Shown one piece after another: positions 9,346 through 18,734 of a stretch of 64,000 nt of DNA. Position 1 is the stretch's first letter, and each line of letters opens with the position of its first letter. The translations under genes were made by a program, and so were the position numbers. Source of the stretch: Rhodoplanes sp. (GTDB lineage Bacteria > Pseudomonadota > Alphaproteobacteria > Rhizobiales > Xanthobacteraceae); NCBI RefSeq assembly GCF_013377085.1, contig NZ_JACAAX010000001.1, forward strand, positions 186,001 to 250,000, written 5' to 3'. Under the pieces are notes generated by a model that saw only the letters and a program-made list of their open reading frames with translations, was not told the origin of the DNA and ran no database searches.

Positions 9346-11305
9346 GGACGACGTCGCCGATCAGCGAGGAGTGGTCCCACGGCAACTGCTTCTGCCGGGT
9401 CGCCTGGTAGACGTCGGCGCGCACCCGCTTCATCACGGCGCTGATCTCGAGGCCCGGCGTGCCGATGTGCTTGAGCAGCGCCGCCGTGAACGGGCTGTTG
9501 CGGCCGTCGCCGTCGAGGGCGACGTTCTTGGGCTGGGTGGCGTAGACGATCATGGTGCCGACCGCGCTCTGGATCGGGGCGAGGCCGCTGCCGACCGAGG
9601 TCGAGCGGGTGCCGAGCGTGGAGGCGAACGAGCGGGCGAGCGGATTGTCCCGGCAGGCGTCGAGGAAGACCAGGTTGACCCGGCGCTCGCTCTCCATCTG
9701 GGACAGCACGTCGTCGACCGTGACGGTGTCGAAGGCGAGATCGCCCTGGCGCTCGAGCTTGGCGTCGATCGGTACCAGATAGTTCTTGTCGGCGACCTGC
9801 AGGCCGTGCCCGGCATAGAAGAACAGGGCGAGGTCGGCGCGATCGAGCTTGCGCCCGAACTCGCGGATCTTCAGCTCCATGTCCTGCTTGCCGAGATTGA
9901 TGCCCTCGACCACGTCGAAGCCGATCGTCCGCAGCGAGCGCGTCAGGTCGCCGGCGTCGTTGGGTGGGTTGGGAAGCGTGGTGGCATACTTGTAGGTGCC
10001 GTTGCCGATCACCAGGGCGACGCGGTTGCCGGGCGTGGCGACCGTCACGGGAGCGCGCGGCGGCTCGGTCGACGGTGCCACGGATGCGGCCGGCGGCGAA
10101 GCGGTGGGCGGCGACGCAGTGGTCGGCGGGGATGGACTGGCGGCGTCGATCGCGGCGAGATGCGCGCGCGCGGTCTCGCTCCAGGCGCTTCCGGAGAGCC
10201 ACGTCCTCACCGGCGCCGCGAGCGCCGCCTTGAAGTCGTCGCGGGCCCGCGCCGTGTCGCCGCGGGCCTCGAAGGCCAGGCCGCGGCTCGTCAAGGCCGG
10301 CGAGAGGTTCGGGTCGATCCGCAACGCTTCGCCTTGATCGGCGATGGCGCGGTCGAGATCGCCTTTCAGGCGCCGGGCCTCGCCGCGGTTGCTGTAAGCC
10401 ACCGACATCTTCGGGTCCAACCGGATCGCCTCGTCGAGATCGGCGAGTGCGCCGTCGAGGTCGCCACGCTGCCGGCGGACATAGCCGCGCAGGTTGAGCC
10501 CGTTCGTGTGCCGCGGAGAAAGTCGGATCACCTCGTCGAGGTCGATCAGCGCGCGGTCGAGATCGCCGCGCTTCACCAGTGCCAGGACGCGGTAGATGTG
10601 AGCCTGGATGTTCTTCGCATCGAGCCGGATCGCCTCGTCGTGATCCCGCAGCGCGCGATCGAGGTCTCCCTTGGTGGCCCAGGCGTCGCCCCGGAGCGTG
10701 AAGTAATCCGCATCCTTGGGGTTGATGGCGATCGCCCGGTCGAAGTCGGCGATGGCGCGATCAGGCTCGCCGCCCCGCCGGAAGGCCAGGGCACGTGAGT
10801 AGAGCGCGAAGTGGTACGTGGGATCGAGCTCGATGGCGCGGGTGAAGTCTTCGATCGCTCGGGCTCGGTCGCCCTTCTTGTCGTAGGATACCCCGCGTCC
10901 ACTGTAAGCCCCGGCCTGCTTGGGATCGAGTTCGATGGAGCGCGAGAGGTCGACGATGGCCCCGTCGTGGTCGCCGTTCTTCTGGAGCAGCAAGCCCCGG
11001 CCGCGATACGCCCACCCGGCCGCGGCGTCAGCCTCGATCGCCTTGGTGTAGTCGTCGATCGCGAGCTGGCGTTGCCCTTTCTCGGAGCGGGCGATGGCAC
11101 GATGGCCGAGGAGGCGTGCGCGTTCCGCCGCCGACAGCTTGCCGCGGCCCTCCAGCAGGCGCGTGCAGGCGGCGATCGCTGCCTCCGCATCCCGGCCGAT
11201 GCAGACCTCGCGGTCACGGGCGGTCTGGGCGGAGGCCGGTGCGACGGGAAGAAGGACGGCGGCGGTCAGGGCGAGAGCGGAAACGACCAGTCGGGTCGGG
11301 ACCAT
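9335..11305 (-). CDS. TPR-repeat protein with C-terminal caspase-like (C14) peptidase domain
   Basis: 656 residues. After a signal peptide (residues 1-27, ending ASAQT) come about nine TPR repeats (about 60-380), most in the form 'AIxDFxRAIELDPxxxxAYxxRG'. A short Pro/Ala/Ser linker (about 395-425) leads to a caspase fold that begins VALVIGNGTYKY. The catalytic His is in FFYAGHGLQ and the Cys in VFLDACRDNP, both intact, so it is a potentially active metacaspase-like protease with an exported location. The TPR part likely binds a partner or substrate. Proteins of this design are frequent in rhizobial genomes; their physiological substrates are unknown. No partner gene is adjacent. Confidence 0.9.
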   Translation of the reverse strand: MVPTRLVVSALALTAAVLLPVAPASAQTARDREVCIGRDAEAAIAACTRLLEGRGKLSAAERARLLGHRAIARSEKGQRQLAIDDYTKAIEADAAAGWAYRGRGLLLQKNGDHDGAIVDLSRSIELDPKQAGAYSGRGVSYDKKGDRARAIEDFTRAIELDPTYHFALYSRALAFRRGGEPDRAIADFDRAIAINPKDADYFTLRGDAWATKGDLDRALRDHDEAIRLDAKNIQAHIYRVLALVKRGDLDRALIDLDEVIRLSPRHTNGLNLRGYVRRQRGDLDGALADLDEAIRLDPKMSVAYSNRGEARRLKGDLDRAIADQGEALRIDPNLSPALTSRGLAFEARGDTARARDDFKAALAAPVRTWLSGSAWSETARAHLAAIDAASPSPPTTASPPTASPPAASVAPSTEPPRAPVTVATPGNRVALVIGNGTYKYATTLPNPPNDAGDLTRSLRTIGFDVVEGINLGKQDMELKIREFGRKLDRADLALFFYAGHGLQVADKNYLVPIDAKLERQGDLAFDTVTVDDVLSQMESERRVNLVFLDACRDNPLARSFASTLGTRSTSVGSGLAPIQSAVGTMIVYATQPKNVALDGDGRNSPFTAALLKHIGTPGLEISAVMKRVRADVYQATRQKQLPWDHSSLIGDVVLSR

Positions 11306-11440
11306 GGGAGCACCACTGCGGCGATCGCATGGGGCGATCGCGAAAGCAAAATCATAAGATCACGAAATCGTCGGCGCGACTGTGATCTCCATCACGGTCT
11401 GCCCACCGTCCCGCGGAGCGGCCGGCGGCGCACGCCGCGG

Positions 11441-11476
11441 GTTTCGTCGCGCGTTTCATCGCGCGTTTCGTCGTCC
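11441..11476. repeat. Three 12-bp tandem repeats at the end of a coding region
   Basis: GTTTCGTCGCGC, GTTTCATCGCGC and GTTTCGTCGTCC in tandem, overlapping the stop codon region of the membrane protein gene at 11456. Slippage here would change the C-terminal tail. Confidence 0.5.
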
Positions 11477-12001
11477 GGCGTCCGGGATGCCGCGGCCGGC
11501 AGGCGTCTGCAGGAAGCGGGCGAATTCCACTCTGACTTCTGCCCGGGGCGCATCGATGAAGGCGTAACCCATCGAGACGGGCTTTTTGTCGAGCCGAAGC
11601 GAGAGCTTTCTGCCCTCGACCCATTCGACCTTGTCCCAGGATGTCTTGCGGCCAAGCCCGATAAACGGCCGCCATGTCACGCCGGACACGTCGAGCAGGA
11701 TGATCGGCCTTCTGCTCGAGGCGTCCCACACGAGGCTCCCACCCATCGCCAGCATGAGTCCGCTCATGAGCAGGGCCAGTCCGAACCGGAAGACCGGAGG
11801 AAGGTCCTCGAAGATCCGGCCGAGCAGCCGTGAGGTCTCGTTGTGCCAGTCGGGGTCGAGCATCTCGGGCGAGAGCCATATGAGGCCGGCGCCGATCACA
11901 CACAGCATCAGGCTGACCCCCGCGGTCGGCCATTTGGCCCGCCGGAAGGCGACGGGCGAGAGCGGAGCGTCGGCGGCGGCGTCGGGTGACGACTGACGCA
12001 T
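11456..12001 (-). CDS. Hypothetical protein with two membrane segments
   Basis: 181 residues from the ATG at 12001, which has an excellent ribosome site (GAAGGAG, 8 bases upstream). Two hydrophobic segments (about residues 27-46 and 70-92) are followed by a soluble part beginning ASSRRPIILLDVSGVTW, whose 'hhhLDxxGhTW' strand and WDKVEWVEG resemble the bacterial PH-like domains found after paired helices. No catalytic motif is seen. It is divergent from the Bug-type binding protein. Function unknown. Confidence 0.7.
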   Translation of the reverse strand: MRQSSPDAAADAPLSPVAFRRAKWPTAGVSLMLCVIGAGLIWLSPEMLDPDWHNETSRLLGRIFEDLPPVFRFGLALLMSGLMLAMGGSLVWDASSRRPIILLDVSGVTWRPFIGLGRKTSWDKVEWVEGRKLSLRLDKKPVSMGYAFIDAPRAEVRVEFARFLQTPAGRGIPDAGRRNAR

Positions 12002-12366
12002 GATTCGGACTCCTTCTCGACGGGTCCGGTCGCCCGGAGACATTCGCTCCGGCACCTCCCGTCCGGGTCGTCGCGGTGCCCTTGTTCGCTCGGGGACCGC
12101 CGCCGGATCGCCGCGACACCGACTGACAGCCGACGAGATTGAGAGGGTCTTTTACCAGTACAATGATACCGATCAAATGCCTCTCGGGATTGTGCGCGTC
12201 GATCCGTGTCTCCGACCTCGCGGAAACGGGTTCGGAGCCCGGACCGGGTCGCCCCCGTCCTGTCGTCTCCATCCCCGCGCCCCTTGCGCCGCGGCGGCCC
12301 GGTGACATAGTCGGGCTCCTGCCGGTTCCCTCCGAGAATTCCCGTCATCCGCAACGGAGAATCCCC
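12002..12366. other. Divergent intergenic region, no gene
   Basis: 365 bp between the membrane protein gene (minus) and the Bug-type binding protein gene (plus). An AT-richer patch at 12136-12180 includes TTGAGA followed 17 bases later by AATGAT, a possible promoter for the plus strand. I see no convincing coding frame, hairpin or operator. Confidence 0.4.
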
Positions 12367-13347
12367 GTGATCACGCGCCGCGCCGTCACTGCCGGTCTCG
12401 CGACCGTCGCCGCAGGGTCTCTGGTTCGCGCCCAGGGCGGCTTTCCGGATCGTCCGATCCGCATCGTCGTCGGCTATCCGGCGGGCGGCGGCGTCGACAT
12501 CGTGGCGCGCATGTTCGCCGAGCCCATGAAGGCGGCGCTCGGCCAGCCCGTGATCGTCGAGAACCGCACCGGCGCCGCCGCCATGATCGGAGCGCAGTCG
12601 GTCGCCCGCTCGACGCCGGACGGCTACACGCTGCTGATGGCGGCCTCCGGCGAGGTCGCCGTCAACCAGCACATCTACAAGGAGCGGATGACCTACGATC
12701 CGCTGAAGGAGCTGGTGCCGGTGGCGCTCGCCGGCATCGTGCCCTGCGTCGTCGTGGTCGACGGCAAGTCACCGATCAGGACGCCGGCCGATCTCGTCGC
12801 GACCGCCAAGGCGAACCCCGGAAAGCTGTCCTTCTCGTCGTCCGGCGTCGGCAACCCGCAGCATCTCGCCGGCGAGCTGATGAACCGCATGGCCGGCATC
12901 GACGTGCTGCACGTGCCGTATCGCGGCTCGGCGCCGGCCGTCACCGATGTCGCGGTCGGCGCCGTCACGATGAGCTTCTCCAGCCTCGGCGCGGCGCTGC
13001 CGCTGATGCAGGACGGCCGGCTGCGCGCCGTCGCGGTGACGTCGCGCGAGCGCATGCCGCAGCTCCCCGACGTGCCGCCGCTGAGCGAGGGCGCACCGGG
13101 GCTCGCCGGCTACGAGCTCCTCAACTGGTTCGCCATGTTCGCGCCGACCGGCATCCCGGAGCCTGTGCTGCAGCGGCTGCACGACATCGTCACGGCCGCG
13201 ATCGCCGACAAGGGCATCACCGAGAAGCTGATGATTCAGGGCATCGTGCCGAAGCCCATGTCTCTCCCCGAGCTGAGGACATTCGTGCGGGCGGAGTCGG
13301 AAAAATTCGGCAAGGTCGCCGAGGCGGCCCAGATCAGGGCCGAGTGA
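12367..13347 (+). CDS. Bug-family tripartite tricarboxylate transporter substrate-binding protein
   Basis: 326 residues from GTG 12367, preceded by CGGAG. The signal peptide begins with a Tat-like pair (ITRRAVTAGL) and ends LVRAQ. The mature part has the Bug hallmarks: FPDRPIRIVVGYPAGGGVD, the ENRTGAAAMIGAQSVARS helix, and VPYRGSAPAVTDV. These periplasmic proteins bind carboxylates and either feed a TctAB permease or act as sensors. No tctA or tctB is in the window. It leads a probable operon with the MBL hydrolase (8-bp gap) and the dehydrogenase, suggesting uptake and breakdown of a hydroxy acid or lactone. Confidence 0.9.
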   Translation: MITRRAVTAGLATVAAGSLVRAQGGFPDRPIRIVVGYPAGGGVDIVARMFAEPMKAALGQPVIVENRTGAAAMIGAQSVARSTPDGYTLLMAASGEVAVNQHIYKERMTYDPLKELVPVALAGIVPCVVVVDGKSPIRTPADLVATAKANPGKLSFSSSGVGNPQHLAGELMNRMAGIDVLHVPYRGSAPAVTDVAVGAVTMSFSSLGAALPLMQDGRLRAVAVTSRERMPQLPDVPPLSEGAPGLAGYELLNWFAMFAPTGIPEPVLQRLHDIVTAAIADKGITEKLMIQGIVPKPMSLPELRTFVRAESEKFGKVAEAAQIRAE

Positions 13348-13355
13348 GAGGTCAA

Positions 13356-14111
13356 ATGTATCGTCTCGACGTTCTGGTGCAGGGCTTTCCCGGCAAGGCG
13401 GTGTGCCATGGCGGGCTCGGCTGGAGCACCATCGCGCTGCTGCGGTCGCAGGAGCGCAAGATCCTGATCGATGTCGGCGCCTTCGGCATCCGCAAGCCGC
13501 TGGCCAAGCTGCTCGCCGCCCATGATGTCCGGGCGGACCAGATCACCGACGTCGTTCTCACGCATGCGCATTACGACCATGCCGTGAACTTCGTGCTGTT
13601 TCCGAACGCGACCGTATGGATCGGCCGCGACGAGCTGGCCTGGGCGGCGGCGCAGCCGCCCGGCTTCGATCCGCTGCCGGAGCTTTATGTCGACGCGCTC
13701 GACGCCGATCCGCGGGTGCGCCGCGTCGCCGACGGCGACGAGTTCTTGCCGGGCCTGCGGGCGCACGCGGCGCCCGGCCATACGCCGGGCTCGATGATCT
13801 TCCATCTCACCACCAATCCCGTGCCCGTGATCTTCACGGGCGACGCCGCCAAGAACCGCGCCGAGCTGATCTCACGCCGCGTCGACGCCAGCGAGGACGA
13901 TGCGGCGAGCCGCGCCTCGATCGAGATGATCTGGCGGCTGTGGCGCCAGACGTCCGGCACCATCGTCATCCCGGGGCACGATCTCTCGATGCGGCTCGGT
14001 GACGACGGCGCGCCCGTCTACACGGCGAAGCGGTGCGCCGGCATCAGCGCGTGGTTCGCCGAGACGCTGGAGGATACCACCGTGTTCGATTTCGCCGGAG
14101 CAGCCTCATGA
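13356..14111 (+). CDS. Metallo-beta-lactamase fold hydrolase
   Basis: 251 residues. The metal-binding motif HxHxDH is complete (His70, His72, Asp74, His75 in THAHYDHA), with the further ligands in APGHTPGS and FTGDAAKN, and a final GHD near IVIPGHDLS. This is a quorum-quenching-lactonase-like or glyoxalase-II-like arrangement, so a lactone or thioester may be the substrate. It follows the binding protein by 8 bp and overlaps the next gene by 4 bp (ATGA), so translation is probably coupled. The ATG at 13356 is chosen over an upstream GTG that overlaps the previous stop. Confidence 0.88.
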   Translation: MYRLDVLVQGFPGKAVCHGGLGWSTIALLRSQERKILIDVGAFGIRKPLAKLLAAHDVRADQITDVVLTHAHYDHAVNFVLFPNATVWIGRDELAWAAAQPPGFDPLPELYVDALDADPRVRRVADGDEFLPGLRAHAAPGHTPGSMIFHLTTNPVPVIFTGDAAKNRAELISRRVDASEDDAASRASIEMIWRLWRQTSGTIVIPGHDLSMRLGDDGAPVYTAKRCAGISAWFAETLEDTTVFDFAGAAS

Positions 14112-15133
14112 GCGAGGCCGTGATCTCCGAGGCGGCGCTGTTCGCGCTCGCCACCAAGGCGCTCGCCGCGGGCGGCATGGCCGACGCGGACGCTGCGCTC
14201 GCCGCCCGCGTGCTGGTGCTCGCCGACATGTTCGGGCTGCGCACCCACGGCATCAGCCGCATCCCGCAGTATCTCGACCGCGTCCGCCTCGGCGGCATCG
14301 ACGTGAAGGCGGCCGTGACGACCGAGCGGGTCGCCGCCGGCCTCGCTCGCGTCGACGGGCGGAACGGCATCGGCCCGCTGGTCGGCATGCGGGCGCTCGA
14401 GGCCGCCATGGAGGGGGCGCGCGCCGCCGGCATCGGCGCCGCCTTCGCCCGCGGCAGCAATCATTTCGGGCCGATCATGCCGTATGCGTTCCTGGCCGCG
14501 CAGGAAGGCTTCGCCTCGATCATCGCCAGCAACGCGACGACCACGATCGCGCCCTGGGGCGGCCGCGACACCCGCGTCGGCAACAATCCGATCGGGCTGT
14601 GCGTGCCCAATCCGGGAGGCGATCCGATCCTGCTCGACATGGCGCTCAGCGTCGCGGCGCGCGCAAAAATCCGCAAGCTCGCCGAGCAGGGGCTGCCGAT
14701 GCCGGAGGGCTGGGCGGCCGACCGCGACGGCAAGCCGACCACCGACCCCAAGGCCGGCCTCGCCGGCTTCCTGCTGCCGGTCGGCGGCCACAAGGGCTAC
14801 GGGCTCGCCGTGATGGTCGACCTGTTCGCCGGCCTCTTGTCGGATGCGGCCTACCTCACCCATGTGCAGGCCTGGGACAAAAATCCCGGCGTGGCGCAGA
14901 ATCTCGGCCATGTCTTCGTGCTGATCGACGTGGCGAAGCTCGGCGGCGCGGAATGGTTGCACGCCCGGATGGAGGACTTCGGCTCCATCCTGGCGAGCAC
15001 GCCGGCGGCCGATCCGGATGCCCCCGTGATGGCGCCCGGCGCGCGCGAGTTCGCCGCCTATGCGCGCCAGCGCCGCGACGGCGTCAGCGTGCTGCAGGCC
15101 GATCTCGATGCGGTCGTCGCGCTGGCTGGCTAG
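14108..15133 (+). CDS. Malate/L-lactate/ureidoglycolate dehydrogenase family (Ldh2-type) oxidoreductase
   Basis: 341 residues, the usual length of the Ldh2 family, which is unrelated to classical lactate dehydrogenases. Visible signatures are the catalytic His in GLRTHGISRIPQYL, the GSNHFGP motif, the cofactor and substrate region NATTTIAPWGG and NNPIGLCVPNPGG, and VGGHKGYGLAVMVD. It oxidises a 2-hydroxy acid with NAD(P). The start overlaps the stop of the MBL hydrolase (ATGA), so the two are translationally coupled; together with the Bug protein they suggest import, hydrolysis and oxidation of one compound. Confidence 0.92.
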   Translation: MSEAVISEAALFALATKALAAGGMADADAALAARVLVLADMFGLRTHGISRIPQYLDRVRLGGIDVKAAVTTERVAAGLARVDGRNGIGPLVGMRALEAAMEGARAAGIGAAFARGSNHFGPIMPYAFLAAQEGFASIIASNATTTIAPWGGRDTRVGNNPIGLCVPNPGGDPILLDMALSVAARAKIRKLAEQGLPMPEGWAADRDGKPTTDPKAGLAGFLLPVGGHKGYGLAVMVDLFAGLLSDAAYLTHVQAWDKNPGVAQNLGHVFVLIDVAKLGGAEWLHARMEDFGSILASTPAADPDAPVMAPGAREFAAYARQRRDGVSVLQADLDAVVALAG

Positions 15134-15257
15134 ACCGGCCGGCGGCTTGCGCACCGTCGCGAAAAGGACAGACTGTTGGCGAACCGCTAGGAGGAGTGGC
15201 GAGATCGAATCGGATGTCCCCGGGGCCGACCCGGCGGCGCAGGGGAGGGTACCAGGC

Positions 15258-17504
15258 TTGGCGGCGATCGCGTCGGGACGGACGGCGGGCTTGCGACGGT
15301 CCAAGGCGCTCGCGCATCGGCCGGTGCCGTTGCGGGTGGCGCTCGCGCTGCTGGCGCTCGCGGGCCTGCTGCCGAGTCTCGCCTTCTTCGCCATGGAATA
15401 TCGCGTCGTGGTCGGCGAGAAGCAGGCCGAGGTCGAGCGCCAGGGCCGCCTCTATGCCCGTGCCATCGCCGACGACATCACCCGCGAGGTCGCCGTCAAG
15501 CAGGCCCAGCTCGCCGTGCTCGCCACCTCGCCGCATCTCGCCGCAGACAATCTCGCCGGCTTCCACGGCCAGGCGCGCCGGAGCGTGGCCGCCGTGCCGG
15601 GCTGGATCGTGCTGCTGCGCAACGACGGCCAGCAGATCCTCAACACGCTGGAGCCGTTCGGCCAGACGTTGCCGGTGAGCCGCACGCCGGCGCTGGTCCA
15701 ACGGGTCACCGAAAGCGGCGAGTGCGAGACCTCCGATCTGTTCCGCTCGCTGGTGTCCGGCCGCTCGGTCGTCACGCTGGTCTGTCCGGTGTCCGGGACA
15801 CCTTACGTGCTGTCCGGCACCATGCCGGTCGAGCACCTCAGCGGCGTGATCGCCCGCCAGACGCCGGACGGATGGGTGTCGACCCTGGTCGACCGCAACG
15901 GGCTGGTCATCGCCGGCAGCGAAAGCGCGGACGCCGCCACCGGGACACGGATGCCGGACGAGATGCGCAGCCGCACCGCGGCGGGCCTCGGCGGCTGGGC
16001 CGACTACCGTCTCGACGGCGAGGCGTTCCACGCTGGATGGCAGCGCGTCTCCAACGGCTGGATCGTGCTGACCGCGGTGCCGCGGGCGACCGTCGATGCC
16101 CCGACGGCGCGGTGGAAATCCGAGGTTCTGTGGAGCCTGGTGGTCTTCTCGGTGCTGGCCTGCCTGTGCTCGGCGCTGGTCGGCGAGTGGATCATCCGCT
16201 CGATGAGGGAGCTGTCGCGCGCCGCGGCCGTGATCGGGGCCGGCGGCGTCATCGACACGGTCGAGTCCGGCATCCGCGAGGTCAACGAGGTGGGGCAGGC
16301 GCTCGCCCAGGCCTCGCACGATCGCGCCAAGGGCGAGATCGCCAATGCACATCTCGCCGCCTTGGTCTCGTCCTCCGGCGACGCCATCATGAGCGTGTCG
16401 CTCGACGGCGAGATTTTGAGCTGGAACACCGCCGCCGAGGAGCTCTACGGCTACCGCGCCGAAGAGGCGGTGTGCCACTCCCACGCCATGCTGCTGCCGC
16501 CCGACCGGCTCGAGGAGCTCGATGCCAAGGTCGAGGCGGCCCGCGCCGGCCGCAGCCTGCGGCTGGAGACCATCCGGCTGCGCCGCGACGGCATCCCGAT
16601 CGAGGTCTCGCTCGACGCAGCACCGATCCGCAGCGCCGACGGGACGCTGGTCGGCATCTCGGTGATCGCCCACGACATCAGCCAGCGCAAGCGCGACGAG
16701 GCGCACATCCAGTTCGTGATGCGCGAGCTGTCGCATCGCACCAAGAACCTGATCACCGTGATCATCGCGATGGCGCGCCGCACGGCGCGACAGAGCGACG
16801 ACTTCACCGACTTCGAGGACAAGTTCACGGGCCGGCTGCACGGGCTGGCGCGGTCGCACGACGTCCTGGTGCACATGGACTGGATGGGGGCGACGCTCGA
16901 CGAGCTGGTGCGCTTCCAGCTCGCGCCCTTCGTCGGCGAATCGTCCTCCCTGACGATCGACGGGCCGAGCCTGATGCTGCGGCCCGAGGCCGTGCAGAAT
17001 CTCGGCTTCGCGCTGCACGAGCTCGCCACCAACGCCAACAAATATGGGGCGCTCGGCCAGGCCGGCGGGCGGGTCACCATGAGCTGGACGGTCGCGACCG
17101 GGCCGAACGGCGACGACCGGGTCCGGCTGTGCTGGCAGGAGACCGGCGGTCCCCCGGTCCAGCCGCCGCGCCGAGCCGGCTTCGGCACCACCGTGATCCA
17201 GAAGCTCACCGAGGCCTCGCTCAACGCCACCGTCACGATGGCCTACGACCCGGAGGGGTTCCGCTGGGAGGTCGACATGCCGGCGGCCGAGATCCTCAGC
17301 GAGACGCCGCCGCCCCCGGCCGCGCCGGCCCCGGCGCCCGAGGCGCCCGCCGCCGCCCATCCCGCTGCCGCCACCCAGGCGGCCGTCCCAGAAGCCCCCG
17401 ACGGCGGTCCGGCGGGAGCCGCGGCAGCCGATAAAGCGGCCGCAGCCGATCAGGCCGCGGCGTCGGCGTCGGCGTCGGATGTCGAGGTCGCCCGCACCGG
17501 GTGA
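15258..17504 (+). CDS. Membrane sensor histidine kinase of the HWE/HisKA_2 type with PAS domain
   Basis: 748 residues from TTG 15258, chosen because AGGGGAGGG lies 8 bases upstream; the frame is open back into the previous gene. Order: membrane helix (about 28-47), an extracytoplasmic dCache-like sensor (about 50-280), a second helix (about 288-310), a HAMP-like linker, a PAS domain (about 360-480), then the kinase. The phosphoacceptor region reads RELSHRTKNLITVI, with His in the place typical of HWE kinases, and the ATPase has HELATNANKYGAL and a short G box RAGFGTTVI. A 70-residue Ala/Pro tail follows. HWE kinases often feed single-domain regulators of the general stress response or chemotaxis; no response regulator is adjacent. 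Confidence 0.88.
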   Translation: MAAIASGRTAGLRRSKALAHRPVPLRVALALLALAGLLPSLAFFAMEYRVVVGEKQAEVERQGRLYARAIADDITREVAVKQAQLAVLATSPHLAADNLAGFHGQARRSVAAVPGWIVLLRNDGQQILNTLEPFGQTLPVSRTPALVQRVTESGECETSDLFRSLVSGRSVVTLVCPVSGTPYVLSGTMPVEHLSGVIARQTPDGWVSTLVDRNGLVIAGSESADAATGTRMPDEMRSRTAAGLGGWADYRLDGEAFHAGWQRVSNGWIVLTAVPRATVDAPTARWKSEVLWSLVVFSVLACLCSALVGEWIIRSMRELSRAAAVIGAGGVIDTVESGIREVNEVGQALAQASHDRAKGEIANAHLAALVSSSGDAIMSVSLDGEILSWNTAAEELYGYRAEEAVCHSHAMLLPPDRLEELDAKVEAARAGRSLRLETIRLRRDGIPIEVSLDAAPIRSADGTLVGISVIAHDISQRKRDEAHIQFVMRELSHRTKNLITVIIAMARRTARQSDDFTDFEDKFTGRLHGLARSHDVLVHMDWMGATLDELVRFQLAPFVGESSSLTIDGPSLMLRPEAVQNLGFALHELATNANKYGALGQAGGRVTMSWTVATGPNGDDRVRLCWQETGGPPVQPPRRAGFGTTVIQKLTEASLNATVTMAYDPEGFRWEVDMPAAEILSETPPPPAAPAPAPEAPAAAHPAAATQAAVPEAPDGGPAGAAAADKAAAADQAAASASASDVEVARTG

Positions 17505-17650
17505 GCCGCCGCTTTTGTCGGCCGGGACAGGGGAGCGAACCCGCCGGGCGGGGCTAGCGACAAAGCGCCACTTCCCCTGGCCGACGGCAGGCCCGATATA
17601 AAGCTCCGAGTATTGCCTCTGCAATGAGCAGCAGGCTGTGGAGGAGACAT

Positions 17651-18655
17651 ATGTTCGGATCGCGCACGCGCCCGATTTTACTTTCACTCGCCGTGGCTTG
17701 CGCCCTGGTCATGGTGGCCGGTGACGCTGCCTGGTCGCGCGCCGGCGGCGGTTCCAGCTTCGGCAGCCGCGGTACCCGCACCTATTCGGCCCCGGCCCAG
17801 ACCCGTACGGCGCCGACCGCGGCGCCGGTGGAACGGTCGATGACGCAGCCCGGCACGACGCGACCGAACGCCGCGGGCCCGGCCACCACCGGCATGGCGC
17901 CGAGCCGGCCCGGCCTGTTCGGCGGCTTCGGCGGTGGCATGCTGGGCGGCCTGGCGGCCGGCTTCCTGGGCGCCGGCCTGCTCGGCATGCTGACGGGCCA
18001 CGGCTTCATGGGCGGCCTCGGTGGCTTCGCCTCGATGCTCGGCTTGCTGCTGCAGATCGGTTTGGTGGCTTTCCTCGGCATGTTCCTGTGGCGGATGTGG
18101 CAGAGCCGCCGGGCCCAGCAGCCCGCGATGGCGAGCGGCCCGCATCTGCGCGACATCGGCGGCGGCCAGCAGCACGGGATCGCCGGCATGCCGCTCGGCC
18201 TCGGTGGCCTCGGCGGCGGCGGCGGCGCCGCGGCGCCGGAGCGTTCCGACGAGGTCGGCATCGGCCCGGCCGAGTACGATGCCTTCGAGCATCTGCTCGG
18301 CGACGTGCAGGGCGCCTTCTCGACCGAGGATCTGAGTGCGTTGCGCACCAAGGTCACGCCCGAGATGCTGTCCTACTTCTCGGAGCAGTTCGCGGAGAAC
18401 GCCAGCCGTGGCGTCATCAACCAGGTGTCCGACGTCAAGCTCGAGCAGGGCGACCTCGCCGAGGCCTGGCGCGAGGGCGACACCGACTATGCGACGGTGG
18501 CGATGCGTTTCTCGCTGGTCGACCGCATGGTCGACCGCGCCTCCGGCAAGGTGGTGTCGGGCGGCGAGGGCCGCGAGACCGTCACCGAGCTGTGGACGTT
18601 CCGGCGCGCCCGCGGTGGCGCCTGGATGCTGTCGGCGATCCAGCAGGCGCGCTGA
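17651..18655 (+). CDS. Tim44-domain membrane protein
   Basis: 334 residues from ATG 17651, which follows a strong GGAGG site at 6 bases; an ATG 27 bases upstream lacks one. Signal-like N-terminus (about 1-32), a Ser/Thr/Ala-rich stretch, then Gly-rich hydrophobic segments (about 90-150) with many GGF, GGM and LGG steps, and a soluble Tim44-like domain (about 190-330; EYDAFEHLLGDVQGAFS, then VTELWTFRR). Tim44-like proteins in alphaproteobacteria are inner-membrane proteins of uncertain role; the fold resembles NTF2/steroid isomerase. Monocistronic, with a terminator directly downstream. Confidence 0.88.
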   Translation: MFGSRTRPILLSLAVACALVMVAGDAAWSRAGGGSSFGSRGTRTYSAPAQTRTAPTAAPVERSMTQPGTTRPNAAGPATTGMAPSRPGLFGGFGGGMLGGLAAGFLGAGLLGMLTGHGFMGGLGGFASMLGLLLQIGLVAFLGMFLWRMWQSRRAQQPAMASGPHLRDIGGGQQHGIAGMPLGLGGLGGGGGAAAPERSDEVGIGPAEYDAFEHLLGDVQGAFSTEDLSALRTKVTPEMLSYFSEQFAENASRGVINQVSDVKLEQGDLAEAWREGDTDYATVAMRFSLVDRMVDRASGKVVSGGEGRETVTELWTFRRARGGAWMLSAIQQAR

Positions 18656-18685
18656 CGGCGCGCTCCGCTTCCACTGCGCTTTCGG

Positions 18686-18715
18686 CGGCCGCGGGCACTG
18701 TCCCGCGGCCGTTTT
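18686..18715 (+). terminator. Intrinsic terminator after the Tim44-like gene
   Basis: A 10-bp GC-rich stem CGGCCGCGGG / CCCGCGGCCG with a 6-nt loop, followed by TTTTG. It sits between two converging genes. Confidence 0.8.
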
Positions 18716-18734
18716 GATTCGGGCGCCGGGCGCG

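Noticed and set aside
15084-17687. 867-codon frame antisense to the histidine kinase
   Set aside because: Same reason: composition typical of the mirror frame of a high-GC gene, and the plus-strand frame has clear kinase motifs.
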